The notes: generated from the sequence alone by a model not told the origin. A stretch of 64,000 nucleotides of DNA from Laguncularia racemosa (GCA_037954665.1 JBBMOL010000013.1:1984001-2048000), one strand, 5' to 3'; counted from the stretch's first letter, positions 1-12,406 are shown. Made by a program: numbers and translations.

Positions 1-860
1 TTTCCATAAACAGAATGCCGTAGCTTTGACTAGTGAGTAAGGTATTCTTTGGCCAAGGAAGTAACCTACGAGTGTTGATCCCCAGTATTCTGCTCCCATC
101 TCCTCCACAGCTTTCGGTATAGTCACCCGAGGGATGGGTCCTTTCCTGGCCGGAGGGATGAAGCGGAGGCTGAATTCTTGAATGCATGCAGCGCTGCTGG
201 AGGCTCAGACGTTAGCATATGATTTGCTACCAGCTGGATTACTGGTGGTTGAGCTGGTATGGGCAGCTGTTGGTGATTGCTGGTTTTGGCCCTCTCTTTT
301 TTCCGGCAAACCATTGACTTTTTTGAAGGTGGTCTTGCAAATAGGGGAGGAGGCAAAGGAGAGCTGTCAGTGATGGGGCAGTCTCCAAGGTGGGGATGTC
401 CCTGCTGTGTGTTAGCCTGATTTGACATGGCACTTGGCTCCAAAATACCCCTTTTAGCTTTCTCCAGCTGGTTAATTTTTGTGTCGGCAAAAGCTACTTA
501 TGCTTTTTCACTTTTTGGGCTTCCTCTGCAATCCACCTCTGGGGGCATGCCATTTGTTTTATTGTTCTGGTTTCCGAAGAAATCCAGGGGAATATGATCC
601 ACCAGGGTTGTCCAATGGGTACCACCGGCCTTGCTTGGTGTTTGGGCACTTCTGGCCAGTCCGCCCCTCATCAGAGACAATGCTGATGAGCGTGGTGGAT
701 GGCATATGGGGTTGGACAGGGACAAGGGTGGTGGTGGTTTCAATCAAGTGTATGGTATTACCTAAAGGAAGTATTCCTCTAGGGGGGAGAGATGGGACGG
801 GTTTTTTGACAAATATCTTAACGATGAGCTCAACTTGATATGCTTTCAAATAACCAAATT
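1..860 (-). mobile_element. LINE-type ORF1 remnant (DUF4283), truncated by window edge
   Basis: Read on the minus strand, positions 1-133 encode a stretch containing EYWGSTLVGYFLGQ followed by a run ending in FCLWK. This fits the DUF4283 domain found at the start of plant L1-type LINE ORF1 (and some domesticated relatives). Upstream of it (to about 860) lie proline-rich, low-complexity peptides in changing frames, such as SPLPPPLFARPPSKK near 340-390. The frame breaks just before the domain at about 123-126, so the reading frame is damaged. The element continues leftwards out of the window. It sits antisense inside the intron that precedes the first visible exon of the SirB1-like gene. A degraded DUF4283 host gene is an alternative; no reverse transcriptase is visible to settle it. 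Confidence 0.6.
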
Positions 861-1260
861 TAAGCTCAGCTTGGTTGTAGTTGGATCAGCTCTAAAAAAT
901 ATCATACTGAGATTAAATATTCCCTGAGAAAGCTTGAACTACCCAGACCCCTCTTCATTATTCATTAGCTCAGTGCAACGTGGATGACTGTTAGTCTGGT
1001 CACGGTAACTTATACATCTATACTATGTTGTGAAAGGATGTGTTTTTCTGGGTAAATATGATGACTTCATTGATTGAAAAAAACCATACTGTCGTTTGTG
1101 CATAGCGCATACAGATTAGTAGAATATCCTGTGTTTTCCATGCTTGGGTTGTAGTGTCGTTCTACATCCTCAAACATGGTTTATTACATTTTTTCTTCTC
1201 CTTCAACTTGTATGGTACTATTTGCTCAAGTTTAGTAAATCATCATTGATTGTTAAGTAG

Positions 1261-4200
1261 GAAGCGAGGGATGGATTCTGCTCAGAAATTGGAAACTTAT
1301 CTAACATTGAAAGGGAAACAAGCATCAGCATTAACAAATGTGTTGATTTGGGAAGAACAGCCCTTTATATTGCAGCAGAGGATGATTCTCTTGTTTCTCA
1401 TTCATCAGTACCTCTCCCAGTAGATGCATTTGTCCGAAGATTGGATGATCTCTCCATGGGCTACTGCTCTCACTACGGTTCTTCGCTTAATTCATCACCT
1501 GAGCTTTTTCTAGAGAGTCTAGAGAGATATCTATATGTCAAGAAGGTGAGGAGAATGGATGTTTACATACCAGGAACCTGTGCTATTTTCTTGTTGAAAA
1601 CTGAGATTTAGTTTTTCCATGTTGAAATGACATTTGAGGGCATTGAGTTTCTTTCATATGATTTATATTCTTAACTTCAACAAGCTATTTCTCTCCTGAT
1701 TTTTGGCCATGTTTTTGTGGTAGTTTTCTTAATTTTTCTTGCTGGCAAAGAGTTTCTTTCATATGTGAGTTTCCAACTTAAACAGGGTTTTTGGAGAAGT
1801 AATTCAAGGAATGTAGTAGAACCTCGATCTCTGTATCTTCACTCGGTAAGAACTTCCTTCATTTAGTGATTTGTTCATTTCAAGGGGGAGGAACATATGG
1901 TTAAGTAGACTGCTTCTATATTTTTTGGCCTTGCTGCACAGGTATTGACACACCGCTCAGGCTCAGCTGTTATGCTTTCTCTTATATATTCAGAAATATT
2001 GAAAATGCTTCGTCTATGGGGTCTTGTAAATTTTGATGTGGAAATATACTTTCCACATGATCTTGACAGTCTTCCAAAGGGCTATGACAAACGGAAAAGT
2101 AAAGAGTCTGATCAATCACACATAATGACATCACAGGCCTTACTAGTTGAGGTGAGACTTTCCTAGTAGTTTATCTAGGCTTTCCTCCTCTATTGATAGC
2201 CTTTTTAAGAGAAATTATGGCATTTACCAAATATCCCATCAACAATCAGAAATCATATTATCAGGCTGTGTAAAAGCTGACAGTTGATTTCGTGGACTGC
2301 CTTATGCTAGGCCATGTAAAGTTACAAAGTTTTTTAATATAACTACTTGAAAGAAAATTCATGGTAAAATTCAAGCTATCAAAATCTTATTCTCAAGAGT
2401 CAAGACTATGAACTACGTGTGATTATTTTCACAAAAGTCCGGATGCCATTCCAGTTTTGACACTAGTAGAGTACAAAAAAAAAAGACATTTTGTCAGTCT
2501 ATTAACTCAAACTAATGGCACACCATGCCAATCTTTAAATATTGAAATTATAAACAAAATTATAGCTCATTGATCTATAAAAAGAAGTCTAAAATCTTAT
2601 GGATTTAGAATGATTGATCTAATTATTTGACTTCTTATGTTTTATTAATAGCAGATAATTTCAATTTCAAAGATTCAATCTATTTCAATGCAGCAAAGAC
2701 CATTCAACTATTTTTAGATAATATTAGTGCTCCACCAGAGTTCCGGTTAACCTTCATTGCTACATAGTCTCACAAATTAATGTGTTTTTGCTGCCTAAAA
2801 TCTATTATGTACCTCTAGTAACATGATAGCACATTAATAGTTTGAAAAATGTAGCATTTGCTGTTAAATGAGTAGCAGCTACCTCAAGCACACTATCAAA
2901 CATCTCGGTTGAAATCATGGTTTCACAACTATAATGATGGTACAAGCCATCTTTAAAAAATTATTTACAAGACGGGAGTATCATTGATGCCAAGAAGAGT
3001 CTGAAAATTAACTGCTATCCACTATAACAAAAATGTGAAACATCCGGAGGCTTATGTTTTAGTTAAGACAGCTCTCTTGTTTGTCTCAATCCAAATTATT
3101 TGAAGACCAGAAAAATGGGATAGAAAAGGGAGGGAAAAAAAAAAACTCCAAAATAATCTCTCTTCTACAGCCACAGTGCAAAATTTTCAGTTTTGAAATT
3201 TGTCACTTGAATCCTCGAATAACTATGATTTCATGATTTTACATACTTTAATAAATTTTCAATCTCAAAACTTTGCAAACAAGTATCCTCAATTATCTGA
3301 AGACTGGGGCAGTTACAGAGCTTTTTCTTCAATGTATCCTATGCAGATTTTGAAAGACTTAAAGGTGGCTTTCTGGCCGTTTCAGCATAACCGGACTGCA
3401 AGTTTATTCCTAAGGGCTGCACATGCTGCTAACTGCATTGATAAATCCAATGTCGATGAAGAAAGGTAATTGTTTCGAATCTGCTGGGTATAAATAGTTC
3501 AGTATTTCTAGGAAATGTAGTATATACAAACTTTACCAAGATACTTTGAATTGGTTTTGTAATCTATTCTGTGCATGTTACAGTGCCTTCCAGCTAGCTT
3601 CTACAAAGGCTGCTCATTATAGGTTGCAGCGAGGTGTTTGGACTACTGTCCGTCTGGGTGATATGAGGTGTGCATTGTCTGGTATGTACCACCGAATCCC
3701 TCCACATCTTCTTTTAATTAAAAGCTTGTTTAGGGTAAGACATTTATGTCATCTATTGGTTTGACATATATATTTGTATGAAAATGTGAGCTTAGTATAG
3801 GAGTCATGCAATTATTATTAATTTAGGTAAATTACATCAACTACTGATTTCCGAAATAACATCAACCACAAACCAACACCACCACCACAACCCACCCCCC
3901 AACTTTTTAAAATGTGCAGATTTTTCCATATGAGCACACGGGGCCTGCACTTTATGCATGCATGCATTGGACATGGCACACTCTCTGATGCGGTACTTTA
4001 AACAAAAACAAAAAACTCTTCCACCTCAATCATACAGCTGATGTGGTTGAAAAAGGAACTGGACTCTAGCATAACTTACCAAACTTGAACCCACATCTTT
4101 TCTGAGATTGAACTGGGCACTAACACCATATGTCCCAATTGCAACATCAACCTTAAAACTTGGTCCCAGTCTTGTTTGGCTCTTTGTTCCTATCTTGTTC

Positions 4201-7012
4201 TGGTCTTCCGAGAAGATGCTGAAGAAAAGGCAGTATTACTTTCCCCAATGCCTCAAATGTGCTAATGTCTGGTAATAGATGTATCATTTTTCACGTTTTG
4301 GGGCATTGGGTTGTAGTCCTCTGTGTAATCTTAGAAACAAATGTGTGAAAGAGCAGGTATGGGTTTTGGGATTGCTAAGTTTAAGCTAGTGTCCAACTCT
4401 TTTTTTGCCATGTCTACTGTATAATTGAGGTGCAAGAGTTTTCTTCTTTTTTTGTATTAATTTAAATAACAGATTAGAAAGTGTGACGTGTCAAATGCCA
4501 TGCATGTATAAAGTGTGCCTCCCATGTGTCAGAAGGGGGGATCTGCATAATTTTATAAGGTGGGGATATCAATGTATTTTCAAAAGTTAAATGGGTGGTT
4601 GATGTAATTGACTCTATAAATTTTGTGGAGATGATCCTGGATTGATGAATGATGCTACATCTTCCACCCAAATTAAGACAAGTTCATATTCGTGGAGTTG
4701 ATGGAACTCCTGCTTGTTATGGTTCTTTCATTTGTGGCATCCTCTACTCCAATCATTCTCTTTATTACCTTTCTCCATTCATACAAATAAATCTAATGTC
4801 ACATCATGAAGGATATTCGCATTTCAATACATAAATTGTGAGAGGAATAATATTGCCGCCTTTGATCTAAATTTATTATATATATACATATATATGATTC
4901 TGCTGATGTGCCAATCTGCTACCTTCAGTATGAGAGTTAATGACAATGAAGTTAACTAGAATATCAAAGATAGAAATGGTTACTGGGCATGTACCATGGG
5001 GTTATGGAAGAAATTAATAACTTCATGACACCATCTAGTATAGGAGCTTATGCTTAGAGAGTTATGTTCCATCTAATGTTCTAATTTGAGAACCTCTACC
5101 TAAGAAGATTTCTAGAGATGAAACATTACTGAAGCTTTTCATTGTTATAGCATAGTTAATACTGCATATCAGCCTATAATGCATTGTTTGGCACGAAGTT
5201 TACTTGTTTCTAAATGGTGTCCCTATCTTTGTCCATGCTAATGGCATGTTGCTGTGTAAAAAGAAAAAATAATGTCTCCTGCTTTTTACTCTTTTGCTTT
5301 ATATGCCAATATGTGATGGGAGGGCACAAAAAACAGTAACATGTTTTAGGGATAGACGAATATTTATCCCGTTACTTTGGCAGAAAGATTGGCTATCCCC
5401 TTCACTTTTCAGGGTTGCATGGATAATAAATGTTCTTTATGGAGAACTCAAGTTTTCAAGTTCACCATTTTTCTGGGATTACTTATTAGGCCCAACTAAT
5501 CCCTCTTGAATTGCTTTTTATTTATAACATTTGTAAAGGGAACAAGTTGCAATAAGTTGTATGATAGCTATAGTTTAGTCCTAAACCTTTTTAGAGCTCC
5601 AAATTGGTCCAAACGTTACCTCTGATATGTTTTTCTGTTATAACCTGATATGTTGGCCTTTTTTATTCTTTTTCCCATGCTACATGCTTAGACATGTAGG
5701 AGCAATCAAAATATATGCTCTACCGAATATGGATAATAGTTCTTTGAATTATTTAAAAAAAAAAAGATTTAGCATTATCTTTTACCAAATCCAAAACTGT
5801 TGAAGGAAACAACCCAAAATTAAATATTTAAAAGAACCTTAAAGAAACCAAAATACTCTAAAGAACAATTTACTTGGTTATCAAAAAAAAAAAAAAATTT
5901 AAAGAAACCAAAACCCACATTCTAATTAAAGAACCTAATCCAAATCAAATCTTTTGAGGTTCAGTTTTCTGTTTGGTGGATAGCTGGTTTGGGTATGAGT
6001 GCTTGGGTAAAGAAGATGGTGAATCGAGCTGTTTTCATTGTGCTGCAAACTGGATGGGTATGTAATTGAGAACTCTGAATGAAAGAGAAGACAAAGAAAA
6101 TGGGATGGGTCTTGAGACAATGAAATTAGATTTTAGGGTTTGAAGAAGAGGGACAATCACTTATTTGATTTGAATTTTATGGGTTCTGAGAATACAGAGA
6201 AAAAGCCATTAGATCTTAAGGCTTGAAGAAAGGCTTCCTATTTTATTGGGGTTTGTGTACATGATTGGGAAAAAGAATTAAATGCTCGGATGAGAAAATA
6301 ATTAAAGGAGAGGAAGAAGGTGATTAGATTTTATTTAGGTTTGTTTATAATTTAACAGTGGCGATTAGATTTTAATCCTATGTGCTTGATGATGTGGCAT
6401 AGGAAAGAAAATAAAGAGGCCAGCATGCAACGATGGTAACATTTGGACCAATCTGAGTTTTTAAAAAGAGGCCAGCATGCAACGATGGTAACATTTGGAC
6501 CAATCTGGAGTTTTTAAAAAGGGTTTAGCACTAAACCGTGTCTTTCAAGATTTAGGACTAAATTGACAAAACTCAATAAAGTATATAGGATTTTCTGCGA
6601 CCTTTTCCCTTTCCTAAATGACTCACTGACATAGTTGATGACAGCATGTGAACGGCTTATCCTTCTCGAGAGTGATGCCAAGGAATTAAGAGACTACAGC
6701 ATTCTTCTCTACCACTGCGGATTCTACAAGCAATCTCTGCAATATCTAAAGATATATCAAGAAAGGAAGGTAAACATCAAATGAAGGGTGTATAAACCAC
6801 AATTTTTCTTTAGTTTAGCTCACCAAAAATGTTTCCATTTACTCTTGCAGGACTCATTAATAAAACCAAGCCAGAGTGATTTAAGCAGCATGGCGGAGGA
6901 AGATGCTGTAGAGAAATTGATGGTGCGCCTCAATATGATTTTGATGGAAGAAGGTTGGAGCCAGCCCTCACATGTTAGGAGTTTTCTTGCTGACAACTCT
7001 GAACCATGGTGA
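1261..7012 (+). CDS. SirB1-like protein (transglutaminase-fold domain plus TPR), 5' end missing
   Basis: Seven exons join in frame: 1261-1545, 1786-1845, 1942-2151, 3347-3465, 3584-3681, 6645-6769, 6851-7012 (stop TGA). They give 352 residues. The first starts at an AG acceptor with no ATG, so the beginning lies upstream of the window. Exons 1-3 match the SirB1 N-terminal/Transglut_core2 family: an F-x-x-x-L-E-R-Y-L segment, then VLTHRSGSAVMLSLIY, the usual 'long R-x-G-x-P-x-x-L' core helix region. Exons 4-6 give the C-terminal part with TPR-like helices (NRTASLFLRAAHAAN; LRDYSILLYHCGFYKQSLQYL). Bacterial SirB1 relatives lack a proven activity, and plant members are mostly uncharacterised, so no substrate is claimed. 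The catalytic triad of true transglutaminases is not obvious. Introns after exons 3 and 5 are long (1.2 and 3.0 kb), and the second is filled with transposons. Phases 0,0,0,2,1,0 agree at every junction. Confidence 0.8.
3826..4625. mobile_element. Non-autonomous TIR element (MULE-like) in the long SirB1-like intron
   Basis: The left edge begins near 3829 with AAATTACATCAAC. The right edge ends with its reverse complement near 4600-4612 (GTTGATGTAATT). Similarity between the two arms runs for roughly 150 bases: both carry in order an AAAATKTGCAGAT block, a CACACTTTATRCATGCATG-like block and a GACACGTCACAC-like block. Long TIRs around an interior without a protein fit a non-autonomous Mutator-like element. 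A target duplication could not be fixed, so the edges are approximate. The interior (about 4010-4460) shows no reading frame worth naming. Confidence 0.6.
5570..6590. mobile_element. Second TIR element in the same intron
   Basis: The left arm (about 5574-5700) reads TTTAGTCCTAAACC, then CTCCAAATTGGTCCAAA, CGTTACC, TATGTTGGCC, and CCCATGCTACAT. The reverse complement of 6360-6560 carries the same blocks in the same order (TTTAGTCCTAAAT, CTCCAGATTGGTCCAAA, TGTTACC, GCATGCTGGCC, CTATGCCACAT). These arms of about 100-130 bases enclose about 700 bases of AT-rich sequence with homopurine runs and no protein. The class is probably MULE-like; the outer ends are uncertain by tens of bases. Confidence 0.6.
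6413..6518. repeat. 52-bp direct tandem duplication
   Basis: The block starting AAAGAGGCCAGCATGCAACG at 6413 repeats at 6465 almost perfectly; one extra G appears in the second copy (CTGGAG against CTGAG). It lies inside the right arm of the surrounding TIR element, so it arose after that element was made. Confidence 0.9.
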
Positions 7013-7910
7013 TGGTTTGTGCTATGGTTCTATCACGGTTCTATGCAAGGGTGGACTGAGAGGTAATGTCCCTTGAATTTTTTTTTTAAAAAAGAGTACT
7101 TTTATGGTTTCTGACCCTCCTATTTGCTGCTCCCCCTATCTCAAGTCTAGTCCTGGATCCGCCACTGTTTCAACGCAAGTTGATAAAACTTCAATGTCCC
7201 CAAGTGACAGCTGACTCTAAAGATAGGAAGTTCAGATTATACATCAGCAGTTGTCCTTCATGCCAGCAAAATACTTGCAGAATGACAATTTATTCGGCTT
7301 GTCAAAGCCATGGATGGGGTATTGCTTGTGCTGGTGATCAGGTACATCACCAGAATGGATTGTGCCATGAGAAGAGATGAGATATCTGCTTTACCCTCAA
7401 TCCTGCAGGTTGCGGCTTCTGTAAGTGTATATATATATGTTGTTCATAATTATTGTAGGATCAATAAGTTTATACAAATGTGTAATTATAGAGGAATGGA
7501 AAATGCTATCATTTCCGTTCCTTCACTTTTATATTTGGTATTCTTGTTATCGTTCCGTCTCTAGCAGTTTATTCTCTGGAGATGGTGCATTTGTCTATTA
7601 AGGTGTCCATTCTTGCCCAAGGGCCTGAAACTTGAAATAAGGAACACAGCAACGCCTACTCTCAAAATGGTTTGAAATTCATTCCATATCGGGCACAAGG
7701 TGTTGCCATAGGGCATCTAGTCTAGTGCCATAAGTCATGACAATTCAGCTTGTGGATAGACTAATTGCAGACCACCCACACTAGTGAAGCGCCAACCCGC
7801 GTATTTCACAGGTTGTGCCGTTGAGGTAGTTGATACAAAAGATCCTTTTCTCTTATATACATTTATACAATGCATGTGTTCGAGCAATTTGATGTGGCTT
7901 CTATTGATTC

Positions 7911-7948
<38 letters not shown>

Positions 7949-8235
7949 CAGGCAATTTAGGATTATGAGAAATATTATTCAGTAGGGCAAGTTTTAGGTA
8001 CGTGCTTCATATGAAATTAAGGTAAAGCTTATTAAAAGATTAAAAAAAAAAAAAGAAGTTAAAAAATTTATATCATTTAATAGATGATATAACAATGTTA
8101 TCATTAAATGAAGTACAAAACTTATAGAAAAACTTTATAAATAATCGTTTTATTTTTTATAAATGCATGTACTATATCTAGAATAAAATTTTGTGTTGTA
8201 TTGTATTTCTTGTATTGTGTTGTTATATACATCTT
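7013..8235 (+). other. 3' UTR / downstream region of the SirB1-like gene
   Basis: No reading frame here resembles a known protein. The first few hundred bases are presumably 3' UTR. At 7105-7167 there is a CCTATTTGCTGCTCC...CTGGATCCGCCACTG stretch, a phrase typical of decayed plant transposon ends in transcripts (from memory, not searched). A pure TA run lies at 7917-7943. The copia element starts at 8236. Confidence 0.5.
7917..7943. repeat. (TA)n microsatellite
   Basis: An uninterrupted alternating TA run of about 27 bases, ending in TATGTATGCA. Confidence 0.95.
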
Positions 8236-8383
8236 TGTAAATTTGATAATTAAAATTGTTTATTTACTAATAATACAAGGACAATATATATAGACATATA
8301 AAATCTTCTATTAACTTCTACCTAATATTATATTAATTACAACCTATAAAATATAATTTTAGAAACTATAATATATTATAACA
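8236..8383 (-). repeat. Left LTR (3' LTR of the minus-strand copia element)
   Basis: Starts TGTAAATTTGATAA and ends TTATAACA (TG...CA). It aligns end to end with 12418-12565 without gaps. The LTR is very short (148 bp) for an autonomous-type copia element. Confidence 0.92.
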
Positions 8384-8390
8384 CTCTCCC
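8384..8390 (-). other. Polypurine tract of the copia element
   Basis: On the minus strand GGGAGAG directly precedes the 3' LTR, the position expected for the plus-strand primer of retrotransposon replication. Confidence 0.75.
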
Positions 8391-8399
8391 ATAAGTTAG

Positions 8400-10210
8400 A
8401 GTAGAAATATTGATCATGCCCAACTTGTTACATATATCATCAATTCTAATACTATTCAAAGCTTTGGTGAAGATATCTACTAACTGTTCTCCAGTGCTAA
8501 CATGTCTTGTAGAAATCAAATTTTGTTATATCTCCTCACAGATAAAATGACAATTAATTTCAATATGTTTGGTTCGCTCATGAAACACAGGGTTAGATGC
8601 AATGTGAAGGGCTGCCTGATTATCACACTATAATTGAGCATGTATAGACACTTTTAATCCAACTTCAATCAAGAGCTGATGAATCCACATTATTTCACAT
8701 GTTGATTGTACCATAGCTCTATATTCTACCTCTACACTTGAGCAAGATATTATGTGCTGTTTTTTGCTTTTCCAAGTGACTAGATTTCCTCCAACAAACA
8801 CATAATACCCAGTGGTGGATCTTCTGTCTATTTTGAATCTTATCCAATTAGTATCTGAAAAATACTCAATATAATTATGTTGTGATTTTCATATACTAAA
8901 CCATGTCTAGGAGCACCATTTAGATAACACAAAATCTGATCTAAAGTTGCCCAATGATCCACTATAAGAGAAGACATGAACTGACTTACAATATTAACTG
9001 GGTATGCAATATCAGGATGAGTTATTGTGAGATAGTTCAACTTATCAACTAGACGTCTATACCTCTCTAGATCCTCGAATGATTCTCCTTCTTTTGTAAG
9101 CTACATATTATGAGTCATAGGTGTATTGCATGGCTTAGCTCCCAATTTACCTGTCTCAGTTAATAAGTCAAGTACATATTTCCTCTTAAATAGGAAAATA
9201 CCTTTCTTACTTCTTGTTAACTCAATTCCTAAGAAATACTTCAGTTGCCTCAAATCTTTAGTATGAAATTGAGTATGAAGAAATGATTTGAGAGAAGTAA
9301 TGCCAACACTGTCATTTCCTGTAATTATAATATCATCAACATATACAATGAGGATAATTATACTGATGTTAGAATACTTAGAGAATACTAAGTGATTCGA
9401 TCTGCTCTTTCTTATACCAAAACTCTCAACTGCTTGACTGAATTTCCTAAACCAAGCTCTAGGACTCTATTTTAATCCATATAATGACTTCCGCAGGCAA
9501 CAAACTTTACTTAACTCCCTTTGAGCAACAAATCCTGGTGGTTGCTCCATATAAACTTCCTCTTGCAAATCGCTATGTAAAAAGGCATTTTTTATATCCA
9601 GTTGATATAAAGGCCAAGAATTAGAAGCTGCAATAGAGATAAATAGGCGAATAGCAGTTAACTTAGCCATAGAAGAAAATGTGTCTAAATAATCTACACC
9701 ATAGGTTTAACCATATCCCTTTGCTACAAGATGGGCTTTTAGTCGAGCTATTGCTCCATCAGGATTAACCTTGATTGCATATATCCATTTACAACCAATT
9801 GCCTTCTTTCCTGCAGGTAAGTCCACTAGATCCCAAGTGTGATTTGTATCTAAGGCATTCATCTCATCAATCATAGCAACTCGCCAACCAAGATGTGAAA
9901 GTGCAACATAAAGAGACTTTGGAATGGTCATGGTGTCGAGAGATGTAATAAATGAGGAAGATGATGATGACAAGTGATCATAAGATACACAAGAAGAAAT
10001 CGGATAAGTATATTGATGTTTACTTTTACAAAGTGCTATAGGAAGATCAAGATCACTTGTAGCTGGATCCATTAAGGAAGAAGAGACTGATGCAGGACAT
10101 GAAGTAGGAGGAACTTGTTGTCGGGAGTATACATACTGAATTGGAGGTTGTGCTGGTGGGGGCGATGGTAAGGTACCTGGAGACTTATAAGTAATATGAT
10201 AAAATAACAA
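8400..10210 (-). pseudogene. copia reverse transcriptase and RNase H, broken
   Basis: Minus-strand pieces match plant copia RT in order: the N-terminal WRVAMIDEMNAL...TWDLVDLP and GCKWIYAIK block (about 9770-9900), YQLDIKNAFLHSDLQEEVYM (about 9540-9610), the catalytic YVDDIIITGND (about 9313-9346), and NYLTITHPDIAY near 9000-9040. RNase H remnants follow to about 8400 in shifting frames, including a decayed counterpart of the usual 'DWAGDP..RRSTTGY' region at about 8770-8850. Several in-frame stops (for example near 9705 and 9466) rule out a working polyprotein. Confidence 0.9.
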
Positions 10211-10329
10211 ATTGTTATCCTCTTCCTGTTTTGGAGTTTCAATGGATGAAAAATATGGTGTATTTGCTACAAAAGTGTCATCAATTGAGACATGATATTT
10301 GTCAAGACGAGGACAAAAAAACTGATATC

Positions 10330-11180
10330 CTTTTTAAACCTGAAAATATCCCAAAAAAATACATTTGAGAGATTTATGATCAAGTTTAGTAACCTGCGGA
10401 CGGACATCACGAATAAAACAAGTACTACCAAATATCTTAGGTTCAATAGGAAACAATGACTTCATAGGAAACAATACTATATAAGGAGCTTCACCTTGTA
10501 GAATAGATGAAAGGAGACGATTAATCAAAAAAAGGTAGTGGAGACTACATCAGCCCAAAATTGTTTAGGAACATGCATCTAAAATAGAAGTGTCCGTGTA
10601 GTCTCAAGAAGATGTCTGTTTTTTCTTTTAGTTACTCCATTTTGAGAAGGTATATCCACATAGGAAGATTGATGAAGAATACCATTTTGGAGCATATATG
10701 ACTGAAATGAGTGAAAGAAATATTCTTTGGCATTATCACTTCTTAATATATGTACTAAGACATTGAATTATGTTTTTATTTCAGCATAAAAGGTAGAAAA
10801 ATGTGAAAACACCTTTGAACGATTTTTCATGAGATAAAGCCAAGTCATACGAGAATAATCATTCACAAAGATAACAAAATACCAAAAACCAGCCTTAACT
10901 ACAACTGGACATGGACCCCATACATCATAATGTAACTAACTCAAAAGGCAAATTAGCCCTTTTATTGAATCTAGGTAAACTAGACAAATAATGGTATTTA
11001 GCAAAATGACAAGATTCACAATCTAAGACAGAAACATTATTAAATTATGGATAAATGATCTTTAACACAAATAGAGAAGGGTGACTAAGTCGACAGTGAG
11101 CTTGGAAAGTTGTTAAGACATTTGAACATGTAACAGACCTCGGCACTTGTGCATCCAATATATAGAGACCGCCCGATTCA
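10330..11180 (-). pseudogene. copia integrase, broken
   Basis: Between protease and RT, the minus strand gives an H-x3-H...C-x2-C zinc-binding remnant (HCRLSHPSL, then CESCHFAKY near 11000-11115). The C-terminal integrase part follows: RLLSSILQGEAPYIVLF, then FGSTCFIRD and KCIFLGY near 10345-10520. The central catalytic region (10560-10960) has many stops. Confidence 0.85.
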
Positions 11181-11182
11181 TG

Positions 11183-11497
11183 TCATTTACCAATAATCTT
11201 CTTCGTCATGAGATCCTGAAATAGACAATGATCAGGATAAAATGAGATACAATAATTCAGTGTACGAGTAAGTTGACTTACTGATAGTAAGTTTAGGGAA
11301 AATTGTGGTAAACTTAACACAAACAATAAGGGAATCAAAGGAATTGGATTAATAGTGCCAGATTCATGGACAAATGACTTAGAATCATCTACTAGAGTAA
11401 CATTTGTAGGAGAGGTGCATGGTTGGTAAGTGGAGAACAGATCAAGGTTACCTGTCATGTGATCTATGGCACCAGAATCAATGACCCACTTGGACAA
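11183..11497 (-). pseudogene. copia aspartic protease fragment
   Basis: About 100 codons open on the minus strand begin KWVIDSGAIDHMTGN. D-S-G-A is the retropepsin active-site motif of copia elements. FSLNLLSVSQL follows, the usual copia protease end. The frame itself is open, but its neighbours are broken. Confidence 0.88.
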
Positions 11498-11689
11498 TGA
11501 GGAAAAAAGACACTGAGTTGATTTACCTTATTCAACAATCACGTATGTATGATGAGATAAAGCCTTCAATCCCTCTTAATGCTAAGAGAATTTGGCATAT
11601 TCATCAGTAGAAATTATTATTGTCTTTTTAGAAGTCGAACTTGATGTGGAGTCAGTTGAGGTAATGAGTACTGACTGCTTCTTTTGGCC

Positions 11690-11766
11690 ACGATTTTGCA
11701 AATTCTTACAAGTATACTTTATATGCCCTGGCTCATGACAGTAATAGCAAACAACTCCCCATGTTT
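11690..11766 (-). pseudogene. gag zinc knuckle remnant
   Basis: The minus strand encodes CYYCHEPGHIKYTC, a CX2CX4HX4C knuckle followed by basic residues (KNLQNRGQKK). This is the only gag feature I recognise. A stop lies just before it at about 11768. Confidence 0.85.
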
Positions 11767-11767
11767 C

Positions 11768-12406
11768 CTAACTTTGAATATGATCTCTCCCTCTCCTATT
11801 GGTGGAATTTCGATGTAATTCTGTTATTTTAGTTGTCACTGAAACCATATTTATGATATGTAATTTATTCTCAAACATCCAACAATCCACACAACAAACA
11901 CCAACAATACCAAACAACACTAGAAGATTAAACCAAGGCAAAAATGCTAACTCCAATTAAAGAAAACACCTCAATCAGCTTATCTAAGTTTTTAAAAAAA
12001 AAACACCCCAGCAACAATAAAACCTAAACCAGAAACCTTAACCTTTGCAAGGAGCACATGTCCCAAGATGATTTCCAAAATGGCGAGATTGGAATGAAGA
12101 ATACCGTTCCACGAAGACCCAACAAGAACGCGTGGACAAACGGAGGTCACACGCGCCTCCATGCGCAGAAAACAAGGACAAGTAGCAGACGGTTTGTGTG
12201 GCGCGTGAGGCTCGATTAGTTGGTCACCGGAGTTGGTCAGAGAAGTTCGTCGACCAGCAATCTTTCCTCTTGAAGGGGCGGTGAGAAAAAGGAAACGCAA
12301 ACACTCTTCGAGGTGTGTGTGAGATACAAACGCTATTCACTAGGCAGCTAGGCCTAAACCCTATTTTTTTTTAAAAAAAAAAAAAAAAACTCCTATAGAT
12401 AGATTA
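11768..12406 (-). other. copia leader with most of gag missing
   Basis: Between primer-binding site and zinc knuckle there are only about 640 bases, where a copia gag would normally need about 1 kb or more plus leader. A 102-codon open frame at 11992-12300 is more GC-rich than its surroundings and resembles no gag core I know. A gag deletion, possibly with foreign sequence left in its place, is the simplest reading. Confidence 0.55.

Noticed and set aside
7180..7564. Two short plus-strand frames after the SirB1-like stop codon
   Set aside because: They lie in the presumed 3' UTR, overlap in different frames and resemble nothing.
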